Source: a virus. Taken from it: a DNA stretch of 42,187 nt. Shown piece by piece: positions 9,159 to 17,311 of the stretch. Below the pieces are notes generated by a model. That model was not told the DNA's origin, did not search any database, and saw nothing but the letters and a program-made list of their open reading frames with translations. The translations under genes and the position numbers were made by a program. Every line of letters begins with the position of its first letter. Position 1 is the stretch's first letter. The DNA lies in IMG/VR virus record IMGVR_UViG_3300044796_000232, positions 1 through 42,187 of that record; one strand, written 5' to 3'.

Positions 9159-9629
9159 TCAGATGGCGGTGAAGACCGGCGCACCGGTCGTGACCAGGAC
9201 GGTCTGATAATTGCTGTTGGCGGACACTGTGGGCTTGAGCATGATGTCATCGAACACCACGGCGTTGAGCCCTTGATCCTCCGACGCATCGTACAACTGA
9301 AAATCACACCGATACCCGATCGTCCCGTTCACGGTGGAAAGGCCGTTGAGGATCATCATGTCCAGCGGGGAATCTGACAGCAGGGCCGCCATGATGCTGG
9401 TCCAGTTGGTATCCCCACTGTCTGCCCGGATCTTGCCCGTGATTTGCAATCCGAGCATCGTCTTGACGCTCAGTTCCAGACGGGAGGCGCGGGTTGAGCC
9501 ATCCGCCTCTTTCCAGGCCGGCTTGACGCTCAGATCGCTGATACAGGTCACCAGCGTCCAGGTGGGTGAGCCATAGGAGCCGCTGTTGAGGTAGGCACCG
9601 CTCTTGATGCCCAGTCGAGCCGATGCCAT
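9159..9629 (-). CDS. Putative major tail (tube) protein
   Basis: 156 residues, beta-rich, beginning MASARLGIKSGAYLNSGSYG. The layout (ready N-terminal strand, long central helix SIMAALLSDSPLDMMILNG, a C-terminal beta domain with DIMLKPTVSANSNYQTV) fits short tail tube proteins of siphoviruses. It lies upstream of the chaperone and tape measure genes, the normal position, and has a strong ribosome site (GGGGAGGG), as expected for an abundant protein. The family is not identified from a signature motif, so this rests on gene order and general fold pattern. Confidence 0.65.
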   Translation of the reverse strand: MASARLGIKSGAYLNSGSYGSPTWTLVTCISDLSVKPAWKEADGSTRASRLELSVKTMLGLQITGKIRADSGDTNWTSIMAALLSDSPLDMMILNGLSTVNGTIGYRCDFQLYDASEDQGLNAVVFDDIMLKPTVSANSNYQTVLVTTGAPVFTAI

Positions 9630-9630
9630 C

Positions 9631-10155
9631 TCAAGACCCTCCCCACGGAACCAGACTGTTGAGCGTGAACGTCAGCTCCGACCAGAACGCCTTGTGCTGA
9701 CTGAGTGTGCGAACGTCGTACACGATGTCTACCGTGCCCGGTGTGTCCCTGTCCCGAAAGAACACGGCCCCCGTGTTGGGGCTGGTCCACTGGGCGGTCA
9801 TGTCTTGCAGGAGGTCGTACACCTTCTGCTGCACTAACAGGACCAGACCATCAACCCAACTGTTTTGGGGGATGCCGCTCGGGTCGGTGCCGTCAGTGTT
9901 TGTCCACCGACTCACGACCACAATCCCGATCGTGTACACCTCCAACTGCTCTCCACGGTCCATTGCCTGTCCGCTGTAGTCGGCAGGGAACACGTAGATC
10001 TGTGTGCCCTGCACCAACACGTTGCGGTCATCCCTGGCGAACCCCGTCCTCGGCACGTACTGCCGACTGACCGCGCTGGGTGCTGTCGGCGACCAGGCCG
10101 CGGCGATCGTGGCGACAACGGTGTCGCAGCAGTCGAGCACGCGGGCTGCACTCAC
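9631..10155 (-). CDS. Putative tail terminator/head-tail connector
   Basis: 174 residues starting at GTG 10155, which overlaps the upstream TGA and has GGAGG 7 bases ahead. An N-terminal helix (ARVLDCCDTVVATIAAAW) is followed by RQYVPRT, a beta core (IYVFPADYS; LEVYTIGIVVVSRW) and a helix (VDGLVLLVQQKVYDLLQDM) with a final strand region (TFTLNSLVPWGG). This alpha-beta arrangement resembles tail-completion or tail-terminator proteins. It lies immediately before the tail tube gene, again the expected slot. Function inferred. Confidence 0.55.
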   Translation of the reverse strand: MSAARVLDCCDTVVATIAAAWSPTAPSAVSRQYVPRTGFARDDRNVLVQGTQIYVFPADYSGQAMDRGEQLEVYTIGIVVVSRWTNTDGTDPSGIPQNSWVDGLVLLVQQKVYDLLQDMTAQWTSPNTGAVFFRDRDTPGTVDIVYDVRTLSQHKAFWSELTFTLNSLVPWGGS

Positions 10156-10319
10156 CGGAGGGCCTCCACATGTCGGGCCGATACCCACGCCGAGCGATCG
10201 CCCCAGGCCAGCTCGTACCGCACCCGGCCGTTGGCCTTCACCCGCACACCGATCACCTCGGCCCGGTCGATGCCGATCGCCGAGGCCCGGACCAGGGTGT
10301 GCGGGGCGAACACCGTCAT
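10152..10319 (-). CDS. 55-residue putative head-tail protein
   Basis: A short gene starting at ATG 10319, which overlaps the upstream stop by two bases. The product (MTVFAPHTLVRASAIGIDRA...) has a compact beta pattern with RVRYELAWGDRSAWVSARHV at its end, resembling a small SH3-like or barrel fold. No catalytic residues. A longer frame is open upstream to 10544 but would overlap the neighbouring gene completely, so the short form is preferred. Role unknown, probably a connector accessory. Confidence 0.5.
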   Translation of the reverse strand: MTVFAPHTLVRASAIGIDRAEVIGVRVKANGRVRYELAWGDRSAWVSARHVEALR

Positions 10320-10711
10320 GAGGTCAGTACCCGCTTGCAGTGGACTCTGATAGTCAGGCGGGTCTCGTCTGAATATCTCCACACCGGCTCCTGCGTGGGC
10401 GTCTGTAACTCGAAGGTGACCGACTTCCCTGTGGTCGGGTCGGTCACCAGACTGTCTGTGATCCGGTCGCCCTCGGCCGGCGGGAACGCACAGCCAACCG
10501 CCAGAGCGTCGGCGAGCTGAAACAGATAGTCGGCCTCTCCCCACGTCACCCGGGCCCTGGACTCGGTCTCGCCGGCGAAGAGTGTCTTGCCGGGCCAGGC
10601 CGAGAACTGGAACGTCTGTCCCGTGGCGGCGACCGTGTAGGTGATCGTCCGCCCGGCGGTGGCCTTCATGCGGCTGGCCAGGGTGAGCTGACCAGAGACG
10701 AACCGACTCAT
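10316..10711 (-). CDS. Head-tail connector-like protein
   Basis: 131 residues, beta-rich (TITYTVAATGQTFQFSAWPG; KSVTFELQTPTQEPVWRYSD), beginning MSRFVSGQLTLASRMKATAG and ending with a strand, TRLTIRVHCKRVL. It resembles head-closure or adaptor proteins by size and position, between the capsid decoration gene and the small connector genes. The start ATG follows the preceding TAA by 6 bases and AAGGG lies close upstream. I do not recognise a family signature. Confidence 0.55.
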   Translation of the reverse strand: MSRFVSGQLTLASRMKATAGRTITYTVAATGQTFQFSAWPGKTLFAGETESRARVTWGEADYLFQLADALAVGCAFPPAEGDRITDSLVTDPTTGKSVTFELQTPTQEPVWRYSDETRLTIRVHCKRVLTS

Positions 10712-10719
10712 GTTTGCCC

Positions 10720-12147
10720 TTAGAAGTCGGCCGAGGCGATGATATACCCCGTGGTGCCCGACCCGTTAAGCAGGATCGAGTGAGCCGCGGCCGTCAGGGT
10801 CACCGTCGAAATCAGGTTGATGATCGTGGCACTGTGAACCGACCCGTTGGACAGGCCGGTCGCTGACGCTGCCGCCCCACCGTCGACGATGACCTTGAAC
10901 CCCCCGGCCACCACGGTGACAGTCGGGGCCGCGTACATCGGTGTCGGCAACCAGATCGGATACGTCTGGGTGTTGGCACCACTCGGTGCCCCGATGGCAA
11001 TTGTCTGGCCGTTCTTCTCGGTGAAGACGCAGCAATACCGTTGAGCGAGGGCGAGCTCCAGCTCCACGTCCCGGTGCTCGAACGGGCTGGCCCCGTTGCC
11101 GATTTCGAGCTGGATACCCTGGAAGCTGATCGAGTCGTCCGAGCTGGCGGTTCCCGAAGGCGTCCAGGTGAACAGCACACCCAGTTGCGTGGCCGTGGCG
11201 GGGACGGTCCCGGTGAACTGATAGCGAACGTATCCGGTCGTCAACGCCTGGGTGGTGTTGATGATGGTCGGCGTGGCCTGCCAGTTGGTCGACGCAGCCA
11301 CCAGGTGGGCAGCGGTGTCGTTACCGGCGGTGGTCGAGTGGTTGAGGGCAACCGTCAAGGCCCCGCCGCTGTAGTTTGCCCCGGCCTTTGCCCAGAAGCT
11401 CAGGGTAACGGTCTGGCCCTGAGCCTTGATGCAATCCTCTGACTCCAGGACCTGGCCAAAGTTAAAGGCCGCGGTGTTAGAATTGCCGCTCGACCTCGAG
11501 ACCTTGCATGACTGATTGAAGCCCTGGAGGGTGGTGTCACTTACCTGCGTGAACAGGATCGAGCTGCTCGCCCCGCCCACGGCGAACCAGCGGTCCGGCC
11601 CGTAGGTGACCGTGTTGCTGATGGCGGTCGCAAGTACCCCCGCGCTGAACAGCGCCGTGCTGACACGCTGCCAGGGGTTGGTGCCAAAGTCGCCCCCGTC
11701 GATCATGTTGCGGGGGAACGCCAGTTCCTGTGCACCGTCGAGCAGGCTGGTCAGGCTCGGAATCGGCAGGTGATCGAGCCAACAGGTGATCCCAGCTCCG
11801 GTCGGGCCGCCGTCGGACGCCTGACCGGTTGGGCCAGCGACCACGTTGCCGATGGGGTACGTCACACCGGCTATATACTTGGTGGTCACCTGCTGCGTGC
11901 TGGTGTTCCACAGCACATAGGTGCCGTTGGGATAGGCCGCATCGGCTGCGACCTGGTACACACCACCGCGGGCCGCCAGTGACCCGAACAGGGTGTACCC
12001 GGAGTTGGGGGCCAGCGGGATTGGCGAGTGGGCGATGTAGGGGATACCCCCGATCACGATCACATCGCCCGGCATGTTGCTGCTGGGCTGCGTGTAGGGG
12101 ATCATCAGAGGATCACCCATCCCCAGATACGTTGCCATCAGTCCCAT
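10720..12147 (-). CDS. Capsid decoration (DUF2190-like) protein fused to a fibre-type domain; putative head fibre
   Basis: 475 residues in at least two modules. Residues about 1-125 look like a DUF2190-type capsid cement protein (GDVIVIGGIPYIAHSPIPL; GVYQVAADA; YPNGTYVLWNTSTQQVTT). Residues about 140-370 look like the carbohydrate-binding/collar domain found in many tail fibres: RNMIDGGDFGTNPWQR, YGPDRWFAV, TLSFWAKAG, GIQLEIGNGASPFEHRD and ELALAQRYC. The remainder is another beta region. It lies directly downstream of the capsid gene, the normal slot for a decoration protein, so the protein probably coats the capsid and displays outward-facing fibres. The ATG at 12147 has GGAG about 9 bases upstream; a second ATG at codon 4 is possible. 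Confidence 0.75.
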   Translation of the reverse strand: MGLMATYLGMGDPLMIPYTQPSSNMPGDVIVIGGIPYIAHSPIPLAPNSGYTLFGSLAARGGVYQVAADAAYPNGTYVLWNTSTQQVTTKYIAGVTYPIGNVVAGPTGQASDGGPTGAGITCWLDHLPIPSLTSLLDGAQELAFPRNMIDGGDFGTNPWQRVSTALFSAGVLATAISNTVTYGPDRWFAVGGASSSILFTQVSDTTLQGFNQSCKVSRSSGNSNTAAFNFGQVLESEDCIKAQGQTVTLSFWAKAGANYSGGALTVALNHSTTAGNDTAAHLVAASTNWQATPTIINTTQALTTGYVRYQFTGTVPATATQLGVLFTWTPSGTASSDDSISFQGIQLEIGNGASPFEHRDVELELALAQRYCCVFTEKNGQTIAIGAPSGANTQTYPIWLPTPMYAAPTVTVVAGGFKVIVDGGAAASATGLSNGSVHSATIINLISTVTLTAAAHSILLNGSGTTGYIIASADF

Positions 12148-12158
12148 CGGAAAAGCTC

Positions 12159-12259
12159 CAGAAGCTGACAGCTATCAGCTATCAGCAGAACCATGAAACC
12201 TGTGGTCACACGCCCGCATGTGGATTGTCTGGCTGATCGCTGATAGCTGTCAGCTTCTG
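12159..12259. repeat. Long inverted repeat between capsid and decoration genes
   Basis: Two perfect 21-base arms (12159-12179, containing GAAGCTGACAGCTATCAG, and 12239-12259) are separated by 59 bases, with a further short ATCAGC/GCTGAT pair inside. In minus-strand mRNA this forms a strong hairpin 7 bases after the capsid stop and 12 bases before the decoration start. There is no U-run, so rather than a simple terminator it may be an mRNA processing or stability element that sets relative levels of the two abundant proteins. Confidence 0.7.
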
Positions 12260-12266
12260 AAATCTC

Positions 12267-14756
12267 TCACGCACCTGGCGACTTAACACCAGCGCGGAAG
12301 TTCTGGGCGTTGGCTCCGTAATCGAAGATCACCCGCATCGCGACGCCCAGCTTCTTGAAGTTCCAGTCGGGGCCGGCCGTCTGCACGGTCGGGGTGTCTA
12401 TACCGTTCAGGAACGCGGCCTCGATCACGGACGAGCCGGCGACGGGGGACATGAGGTTGTACCAGGCCGTGGCCGAAGCCGTGGCCGGGAACAGGGTCGC
12501 GTTGCTCAGGTAGCGACTCATCACCGGCTTCAGTCGACCCTTCCACATGTTGATGTTGGGCTGCCGGCTGGTCGTTCCGGTGCCAGCCCCAAGAACGAGC
12601 CCGACCGCGGCCGGGTCGACCAGCTCCATCGCGGTCAGCCACAGTTCCGGCGGGAACAGCAGGATTGGCGTCATACCGTCAAACATCAGCGGGTTACCGC
12701 TGGGGTCGACCTGCTTGTCGTACATCTGTTTGGCGAGCTGCAACGCCGTGGACGACAGAGCCGAGGAGGCCCCGGAGCCGAGCAGGTTGGGGCCGCTGGC
12801 CACCTGGAGAGTCGGGAAACTGGTCGGGGCTGCCGCACGCCAGAAGGCGTTGCCATCGTCGGCCGTCGCACTGGCGAGAGCCAGATAGACCTTCCAAAAC
12901 AGCAGGTTAAACCCACGGCTGGCCCCCGCGCCCATCGTCAACGGTGCGCCGGTCAGAATCGAGAGGTCATCGTTGATGATCGGCTTGCGACCAATCGTGA
13001 GCATCAGGCCGTACTGATCGACCTGGTTGGCGAATGCCTGGTCGGTGATCGTCCCTTCCTGGAGGTCGCCACTGTCTGGCACCTGCTGCACGACAGTGTT
13101 GCCGATCAGGTTGATTGACTTGGTCGGCTTGAAGTCGTTGGTGGGCCGAATCATGGCGATCTCACGCCATGCCTGCTCCACCTGGAGGTAACCGACCAGC
13201 GCGAACTTGTTCTGCACGTTGGCGAGCGTGTTGGGCAGATAGGAGTCTGCCACGCCTTCGGCCCGGATCGTGAACCGCCCCATGTCATTGCAGCCGAACC
13301 GCAACACCTCCTCAATGTTGCCGTCCGTGATCTTGTCGGAGCCCATATACCCGTGCATCCGGGCCCCGAGAACCAGGAGTTGCTGGAGCCCCACCTGGCC
13401 GCGGAAGTGGGTGTGTGCGGCCTGGCGGACCTGGTCCGGGTATCGTTCCTTCAGCTCGGCCCGGATGCGCTGCTCCATGTTCGCCTGGATACGGCGCGTC
13501 TTGAATTCGTGGTCCTTGTAGAAGTCGTCGTTCTCCAGGTGGAACTGGTGTCGGCCCGCGTCCAGGACCGCATACTCCAGGACCTGGGGAGTGACCTCCG
13601 GAGTGCTGCCAAAGTGGAAGTGTCCACCGGCCACCATTCCCGCGCCCGTACCCGGGCCCGGTCGAGAGGATCGGAGTGCGACCAGCTCGGCGTCACGGGC
13701 CGACCAGCCGGCCTCGATCGCGTGGGTGGCGAAGTCGACCTTCTTGCCCTCGTGGACGATCTGATCGAGTTTGTACTCCTTGGCCAGGGCCGTGATCCTG
13801 TTGACCCGCTTGAGTTCCTTGACCGTCTCGGCCCGGACCTCCTGGCGAGCCTGTTTGGCAGCACTGATCTTCTTGGGCACGTTGGTCTTCACGGCCTTCC
13901 CCTTGAGTTTGGTGCCGCCCCCGGCCTTGAGTTTCTTTCCGCCCTTCGACGCCTTGGCAGGTGGATTGTCTTCGTCGTCCTCCTCCTCTTCCTCGCCCTC
14001 GGTCTCCGAGTCCTCGTCTTCCGCCTCGGCCTCCTCTTCGTCCTCGGCCTCCGTCTCCGAATCGTCCTCGCCCTTCATGCACTCCTTGAGGGCCGTCTTG
14101 GCTTCGTCGTCGGTCATCTTGTCGATCTGCTCATCACTGTACTTGGCAGCAGTGAGCCCCTGCATACGAGCGAGTTTCAGGGCGGCTTTCTCAAACATGA
14201 TGAACTTCCCCTTGGAGCCTGTGACGGTTGCCGAGGTGTCCCCGTCGGCTCCCAATGGAACGAACGAAACTTCTCCCAACTCGGTCTCATGACTGATCGT
14301 CATGGGCCCGGTGACCGTCCGGCCGTTGACCTCGGCCTCTTCCCCGGCCTCCAGGAAGGAGGTTCGCACCGGGTTGGCCCCGATGCTCATTTGCCAGGGG
14401 AACCCGTTGGCGGCGGGCGTGGCGACCTTGTCCACGTGCTGCTGCTCGCCGGACAGGGGGCCTTCCACGTGGATGCCCTGCTCGTCAACCGCCACCTTGT
14501 CGGTGTGCCCGACGATCTGTTCGTGATCGTGCTGTCGGAGCGCGGGCTTGTGCTGGCTGCCGACCTTCACGCCGTTCAGGTCGACAACGATCCGGCCCCA
14601 CCAGCCCTCCGGCCGCATCGGGGCGCCGCTGTACGCCAGGCCCGAGAACCGTTTGAGCTTCGGGCCGTCGCCCGTCTCCGGGGCCGCGGTGATGGTGGCC
14701 TTGGTGCCGCCCGCGGCCCGAAACTCTCTCGGAGTGTCGCGTTTGTCAGACGGCAT
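12267..14756 (-). CDS. Prohead protease-scaffold-major capsid fusion protein
   Basis: A single 829-residue frame joining roles that are usually two or three genes. Residues about 30-185 look like a prohead protease: a histidine site RQHDHEQIVG (His76/His78), a WQMSIG serine motif (Ser124) and ISHETELGEVSFVPLGA near 154-170. Residues 228-265 are extremely acidic (Asp/Glu runs), then a Lys-rich stretch; this resembles a scaffold or delta domain. From about 385 to the end the sequence looks like a major capsid protein (GRFTIRAEGVADSYLPNTLA; AMIRPTNDFKPTKSINLIG; MLTIGRKPIINDDLS), similar in feel to Mu gpT-type capsids. Self-cleavage would have to release the capsid part. The ATG overlaps the portal stop by 11 bases. 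No separate capsid gene exists elsewhere. Confidence 0.8.
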   Translation of the reverse strand: MPSDKRDTPREFRAAGGTKATITAAPETGDGPKLKRFSGLAYSGAPMRPEGWWGRIVVDLNGVKVGSQHKPALRQHDHEQIVGHTDKVAVDEQGIHVEGPLSGEQQHVDKVATPAANGFPWQMSIGANPVRTSFLEAGEEAEVNGRTVTGPMTISHETELGEVSFVPLGADGDTSATVTGSKGKFIMFEKAALKLARMQGLTAAKYSDEQIDKMTDDEAKTALKECMKGEDDSETEAEDEEEAEAEDEDSETEGEEEEEDDEDNPPAKASKGGKKLKAGGGTKLKGKAVKTNVPKKISAAKQARQEVRAETVKELKRVNRITALAKEYKLDQIVHEGKKVDFATHAIEAGWSARDAELVALRSSRPGPGTGAGMVAGGHFHFGSTPEVTPQVLEYAVLDAGRHQFHLENDDFYKDHEFKTRRIQANMEQRIRAELKERYPDQVRQAAHTHFRGQVGLQQLLVLGARMHGYMGSDKITDGNIEEVLRFGCNDMGRFTIRAEGVADSYLPNTLANVQNKFALVGYLQVEQAWREIAMIRPTNDFKPTKSINLIGNTVVQQVPDSGDLQEGTITDQAFANQVDQYGLMLTIGRKPIINDDLSILTGAPLTMGAGASRGFNLLFWKVYLALASATADDGNAFWRAAAPTSFPTLQVASGPNLLGSGASSALSSTALQLAKQMYDKQVDPSGNPLMFDGMTPILLFPPELWLTAMELVDPAAVGLVLGAGTGTTSRQPNINMWKGRLKPVMSRYLSNATLFPATASATAWYNLMSPVAGSSVIEAAFLNGIDTPTVQTAGPDWNFKKLGVAMRVIFDYGANAQNFRAGVKSPGA

Positions 14757-16218
14757 TCGCGGCCTCCGGTTTGGCGTCTTCCTGCTCGGTCACCGTGCGT
14801 TTGACCACATCGCCAAACGTCAGCTTGAGCCGATCGATCTCCGCCTTCTCCGCGGCCTGCTGCGCCATCACCGACTTCCAGTCGTAACCGCGCCGCGCCC
14901 AGAATGCCTGCCAGGTGTCCATCCCGCCAGCCAGGCGATCGGCGTCCGCCTTGGCTTCCACCGCCGGGTCGAGAGGTTCCCACCCGGACCAGTGCCAGTC
15001 GTGTGGCGGCAGGTTCAGCCCGTCATAGGCTCGTATCCGTCCGACCAATACCGCCTCCTGATACCACGCCTTGAACAGACGGGCCAGGACGTACTTTTCC
15101 GCCTGCGATCGTTCAATCGTGAGCATCGCCCGATAGTTGACGATGTCGAGTTTGGACGAACTGAAATTGAACTTCTGACTTGTCCCCAGTGCCAGATTGA
15201 GCGGATACGATAACGGCCGGATCGCTTCGCCCAGGCACTTTTCCTGAAACATCTCGTACGTGGTTGCCGGGTGCGCTGCGGCCAGTTGCTTCAGGGTCAT
15301 GCCGCTCGGGAGCATGACCTGCATTTTCCGCTGGATGGGCACACCCACGAACGGGGACATTCCCGCTCCGTCGGGCACGGGAACCAGGGAGGTGTCCTGA
15401 CTGGCCGGGGCCTCGCTCTCCAGGACCGCGGCGTAATCGGCCGCGATCTCGGCCGCCCCCAGAGTCGCCTTCCGGAACGCTCTCAGTTCCGTGAACAGAT
15501 CGAGCGAGGGCGTGAAGATCGGCACACCACGCACTTGCCCGGGCCTGAACTTCGGGAACCAGTGGATCATGTACCGGGCCGGTATCTTGTCCACCGCCAG
15601 CGGGTTGAGGTCCGGGAAATACAGGTCCCCGGGGTGGTGGCGGAGGACGTGGTAGTGCGTCGGCCGCTGCGTCACCGGGTGGAGGGTCAGGCCATCCACC
15701 CACAGGTCCGCCAGGTTGGCGGGCGCGGGTGTGGTGACCTGGTCAGCCTCCAGATCGCACGGGTACAACTTGACCTCGTTCTCCAGGTCCTCGACCGTCT
15801 TGAGGACCAGGAACCCCTCGCCGTCCACGGACCGGGCCAGTTTGCACGTTCGCAGTTTCTCGACCAGGTCGACCTCGTCGGCCCACTCTCGCCAGGCCGA
15901 CTCGACCTCCAGGTTGTACTGTGCGTCCGAGGTCGAGAGCTTCAGCGTCGGGCCGGTGCCGACCAGATCGTCCGCGTTGTTGTTGCACACTCCCCACAGG
16001 AACGGGTTGTTGCTGACCTCGTAACGCGAACGGATGCGCAGAGTTCTACGCACCTGGTAGTTGTTGGCAGATTTCGGCGAGAAATAATCTGCCATCCACC
16101 ACTGGCGACTCTGCTCCCGATCGGTCTGGGCGTTGTCGTATCGAGCCCGGATGGACGCCGCGGACGGGCCGGTCCGTCGCTGGCCTCCGTAGAACCGGGC
16201 TGATGCGAGAGCGACCAT
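14746..16218 (-). CDS. Portal protein (lambda-type)
   Basis: 490 residues, close to the usual length of lambda-family portals. The N-terminal region has the characteristic RYDNAQTDREQSRQWW and LRIRSRYEVSNNPFLWGVCN, then DLVGTGPTLKL; later PARYMIHWFPKFRPGQVRGV and FRKATLGAAEIAADYAAVLE are typical portal motifs. The portal forms the twelve-subunit ring at one vertex, is the docking site for terminase, and leads into the tail. The ATG at 16218 shares one base with the upstream stop; a GTG one codon earlier is also possible. It lies directly before the protease-capsid fusion, the standard order. Confidence 0.9.
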   Translation of the reverse strand: MVALASARFYGGQRRTGPSAASIRARYDNAQTDREQSRQWWMADYFSPKSANNYQVRRTLRIRSRYEVSNNPFLWGVCNNNADDLVGTGPTLKLSTSDAQYNLEVESAWREWADEVDLVEKLRTCKLARSVDGEGFLVLKTVEDLENEVKLYPCDLEADQVTTPAPANLADLWVDGLTLHPVTQRPTHYHVLRHHPGDLYFPDLNPLAVDKIPARYMIHWFPKFRPGQVRGVPIFTPSLDLFTELRAFRKATLGAAEIAADYAAVLESEAPASQDTSLVPVPDGAGMSPFVGVPIQRKMQVMLPSGMTLKQLAAAHPATTYEMFQEKCLGEAIRPLSYPLNLALGTSQKFNFSSSKLDIVNYRAMLTIERSQAEKYVLARLFKAWYQEAVLVGRIRAYDGLNLPPHDWHWSGWEPLDPAVEAKADADRLAGGMDTWQAFWARRGYDWKSVMAQQAAEKAEIDRLKLTFGDVVKRTVTEQEDAKPEAANAV

Positions 16219-16478
16219 CACGCGGTCCTTGCTGCGGTCTCAGGGGCTGGCTCGAACGGCTTGTCAACGCCCAGGATCTGGGGCTGGAGGGGGTCACCGA
16301 ATGTGAGCTGGCGAGCCCACACCTGGCCTGTCCAGAGGGCCTTGATCCGCTCCCACCAGGTCATCCGCCAGCATGTGACGATGATCCCCTCCGGGGAGCG
16401 ATGGGCGGGCAGGGGTTGATACTCGGGCTGATCCTTGCCGAGGATCGTGTTCACTTCCGGAAATGCTACCGGTGACAC
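16218..16478 (-). CDS. Small unknown head-module protein
   Basis: 86 residues: an N-terminal loop region, then SPEGIIVTCWRMTWWERIKA, aromatic and basic, then a Pro-rich tail. Start chosen at GTG 16478 because a near-perfect ribosome site (GGAGGGTGAT) lies immediately upstream; a longer frame would extend through the CRISPR-like repeat and is unlikely. The gene overlaps the portal start by one base. No family recognised. The leader of this gene is exactly the stretch occupied by the CRISPR-like unit. Confidence 0.5.
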   Translation of the reverse strand: MSPVAFPEVNTILGKDQPEYQPLPAHRSPEGIIVTCWRMTWWERIKALWTGQVWARQLTFGDPLQPQILGVDKPFEPAPETAARTA

Positions 16479-16488
16479 ATCACCCTCC

Positions 16489-16596
16489 ACTTCAATTCGG
16501 CCACGGCTGTGCAGCCGTGGAGATGCGAGCAATCATCCGGGTGGGCGGATCGTTCACCACGCTTCAATTCGGCCACGGCTGCACAGCCGTGGAGAT
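16489..16596 (-). CRISPR. Two-repeat, one-spacer CRISPR-like mini-array, no cas genes nearby
   Basis: Two 36-base repeats lie at 16489-16524 and 16561-16596, separated by a 36-base spacer (16525-16560). The copies differ at two central positions and at the last base. Each contains a palindrome whose arms are CCACGGCTG and CAGCCGTGG. Read on the minus strand each begins ATCTCCACGG and ends ATTGAAGC or ATTGAAGT, the kind of 3' handle found on many type I/III repeats. The unit fits exactly between the stop of the gene at 16601 and the ribosome site of the gene at 16218-16478, in the leader of a late transcript. No cas gene is in the window, so processing would need host enzymes. Two copies is the minimum for a call; this could still be a chance duplicated hairpin. 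Confidence 0.7.
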
Positions 16597-16600
16597 CACA

Positions 16601-16855
16601 TCAACCACCAAAGTTGTCGTTCAGGTAGTCGTAAGGCCCAATGTTTCGCCCCGGGCCGGCTGCGGGAGTCACCAGCGTGCTGGCGTATATTCCCCGGAGC
16701 GGGTTGCCCGCCGCAGCCTTCATCGCCAGATAGCGATCCATCTTGATGAGGTCGTCGGCGGATCGGCCCGTGGCGCTCTGACCGTCGCTGGTGGACGCGA
16801 TAGGCAGACCGGCTTCAGTCTGAATGATCCCGCTGAGGTCTGGGGCTGTGGCCAT
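16601..16855 (-). CDS. gpW-like small head protein
   Basis: 84 residues starting at ATG 16855 with GAGGTG about 7 bases upstream. The sequence ...LPIASTSDGQSATGRSADDL then IKMDRYLAMKAAAGNP has a pattern (DG motif, then a helix with D..R.L..K) reminiscent of the small gpW family found between terminase and portal in lambda-like phages, where it closes the head and serves tail attachment. The location fits. Similarity is weak, so treat the family as a hypothesis. The C-terminus is Gly/Asn-rich. Confidence 0.45.
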   Translation of the reverse strand: MATAPDLSGIIQTEAGLPIASTSDGQSATGRSADDLIKMDRYLAMKAAAGNPLRGIYASTLVTPAAGPGRNIGPYDYLNDNFGG

Positions 16856-16953
16856 CGCTGGACACCTCGCGACTGGGCGTACACCCATTTATCGCGTGGC
16901 GACTGGCGAATGGAAGCGGTTGACGTGCAGATAGTTGGTCGAGCGTATAGGCC

Positions 16954-17295
16954 CTAGACGACAGGTGCCTTCTTGACGCGGGCCGGGGCCCCGCCGGAGA
17001 TCCGTTCGGTGGTGCGGACGCGGTGTCCACACATGCGACAGGCGCGGACGCGGACGATACGTCCAGGGTGATGCTTTGTGTTGGGTAGGCACCTCAGAAA
17101 GACATGCAGGCACTGCGGGCAACAGATACCCATTCGCTTCTCTGGGGGGATCGGCCGGATCAGCGCACAGGTGGGGCACTGAGCTTGGCGAGTGACGAGG
17201 CCACCGACAGCGCGGACCAGGACCACGGCGTGGAGCCGCTGGCCCCGGCAGTCGGGGCAGGGGAGGGAGACACCGGCCTGTCGAGAGTTGGGCAC
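16954..17295 (-). CDS. Multiple zinc-ribbon protein
   Basis: 113 residues with several CxxC pairs: CPDC, CPTC, CCPQC and CRMC. The second half, ending VRACRMCGHRVRTTERISGG, resembles the zinc ribbon plus TTERI segment of NrdR-type or Ogr-type regulators, so a DNA-binding or transcription-modifying role is possible. The GTG at 17295 has GGAG 9 bases ahead and lies 16 bases after the upstream stop. One of three zinc/Cys or small genes between terminase and the head genes; late-gene control is one idea, unproven. Confidence 0.6.
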   Translation of the reverse strand: MPNSRQAGVSLPCPDCRGQRLHAVVLVRAVGGLVTRQAQCPTCALIRPIPPEKRMGICCPQCLHVFLRCLPNTKHHPGRIVRVRACRMCGHRVRTTERISGGAPARVKKAPVV

Positions 17296-17311
17296 TGGCG
17301 GGGGCTCCAGG

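Noticed and set aside
10152-10544. 130-codon version of the small connector gene
   Set aside because: The first 75 codons lie over the neighbouring gene and read as Arg/Gly-rich shadow; the ATG at 10319 fits the operon overlap.
13353-14804. Long plus-strand frame of over 480 codons opposite the capsid fusion gene
   Set aside because: Shadow of GC-rich coding; Leu/Val/Arg-rich, no motif, against the operon direction.
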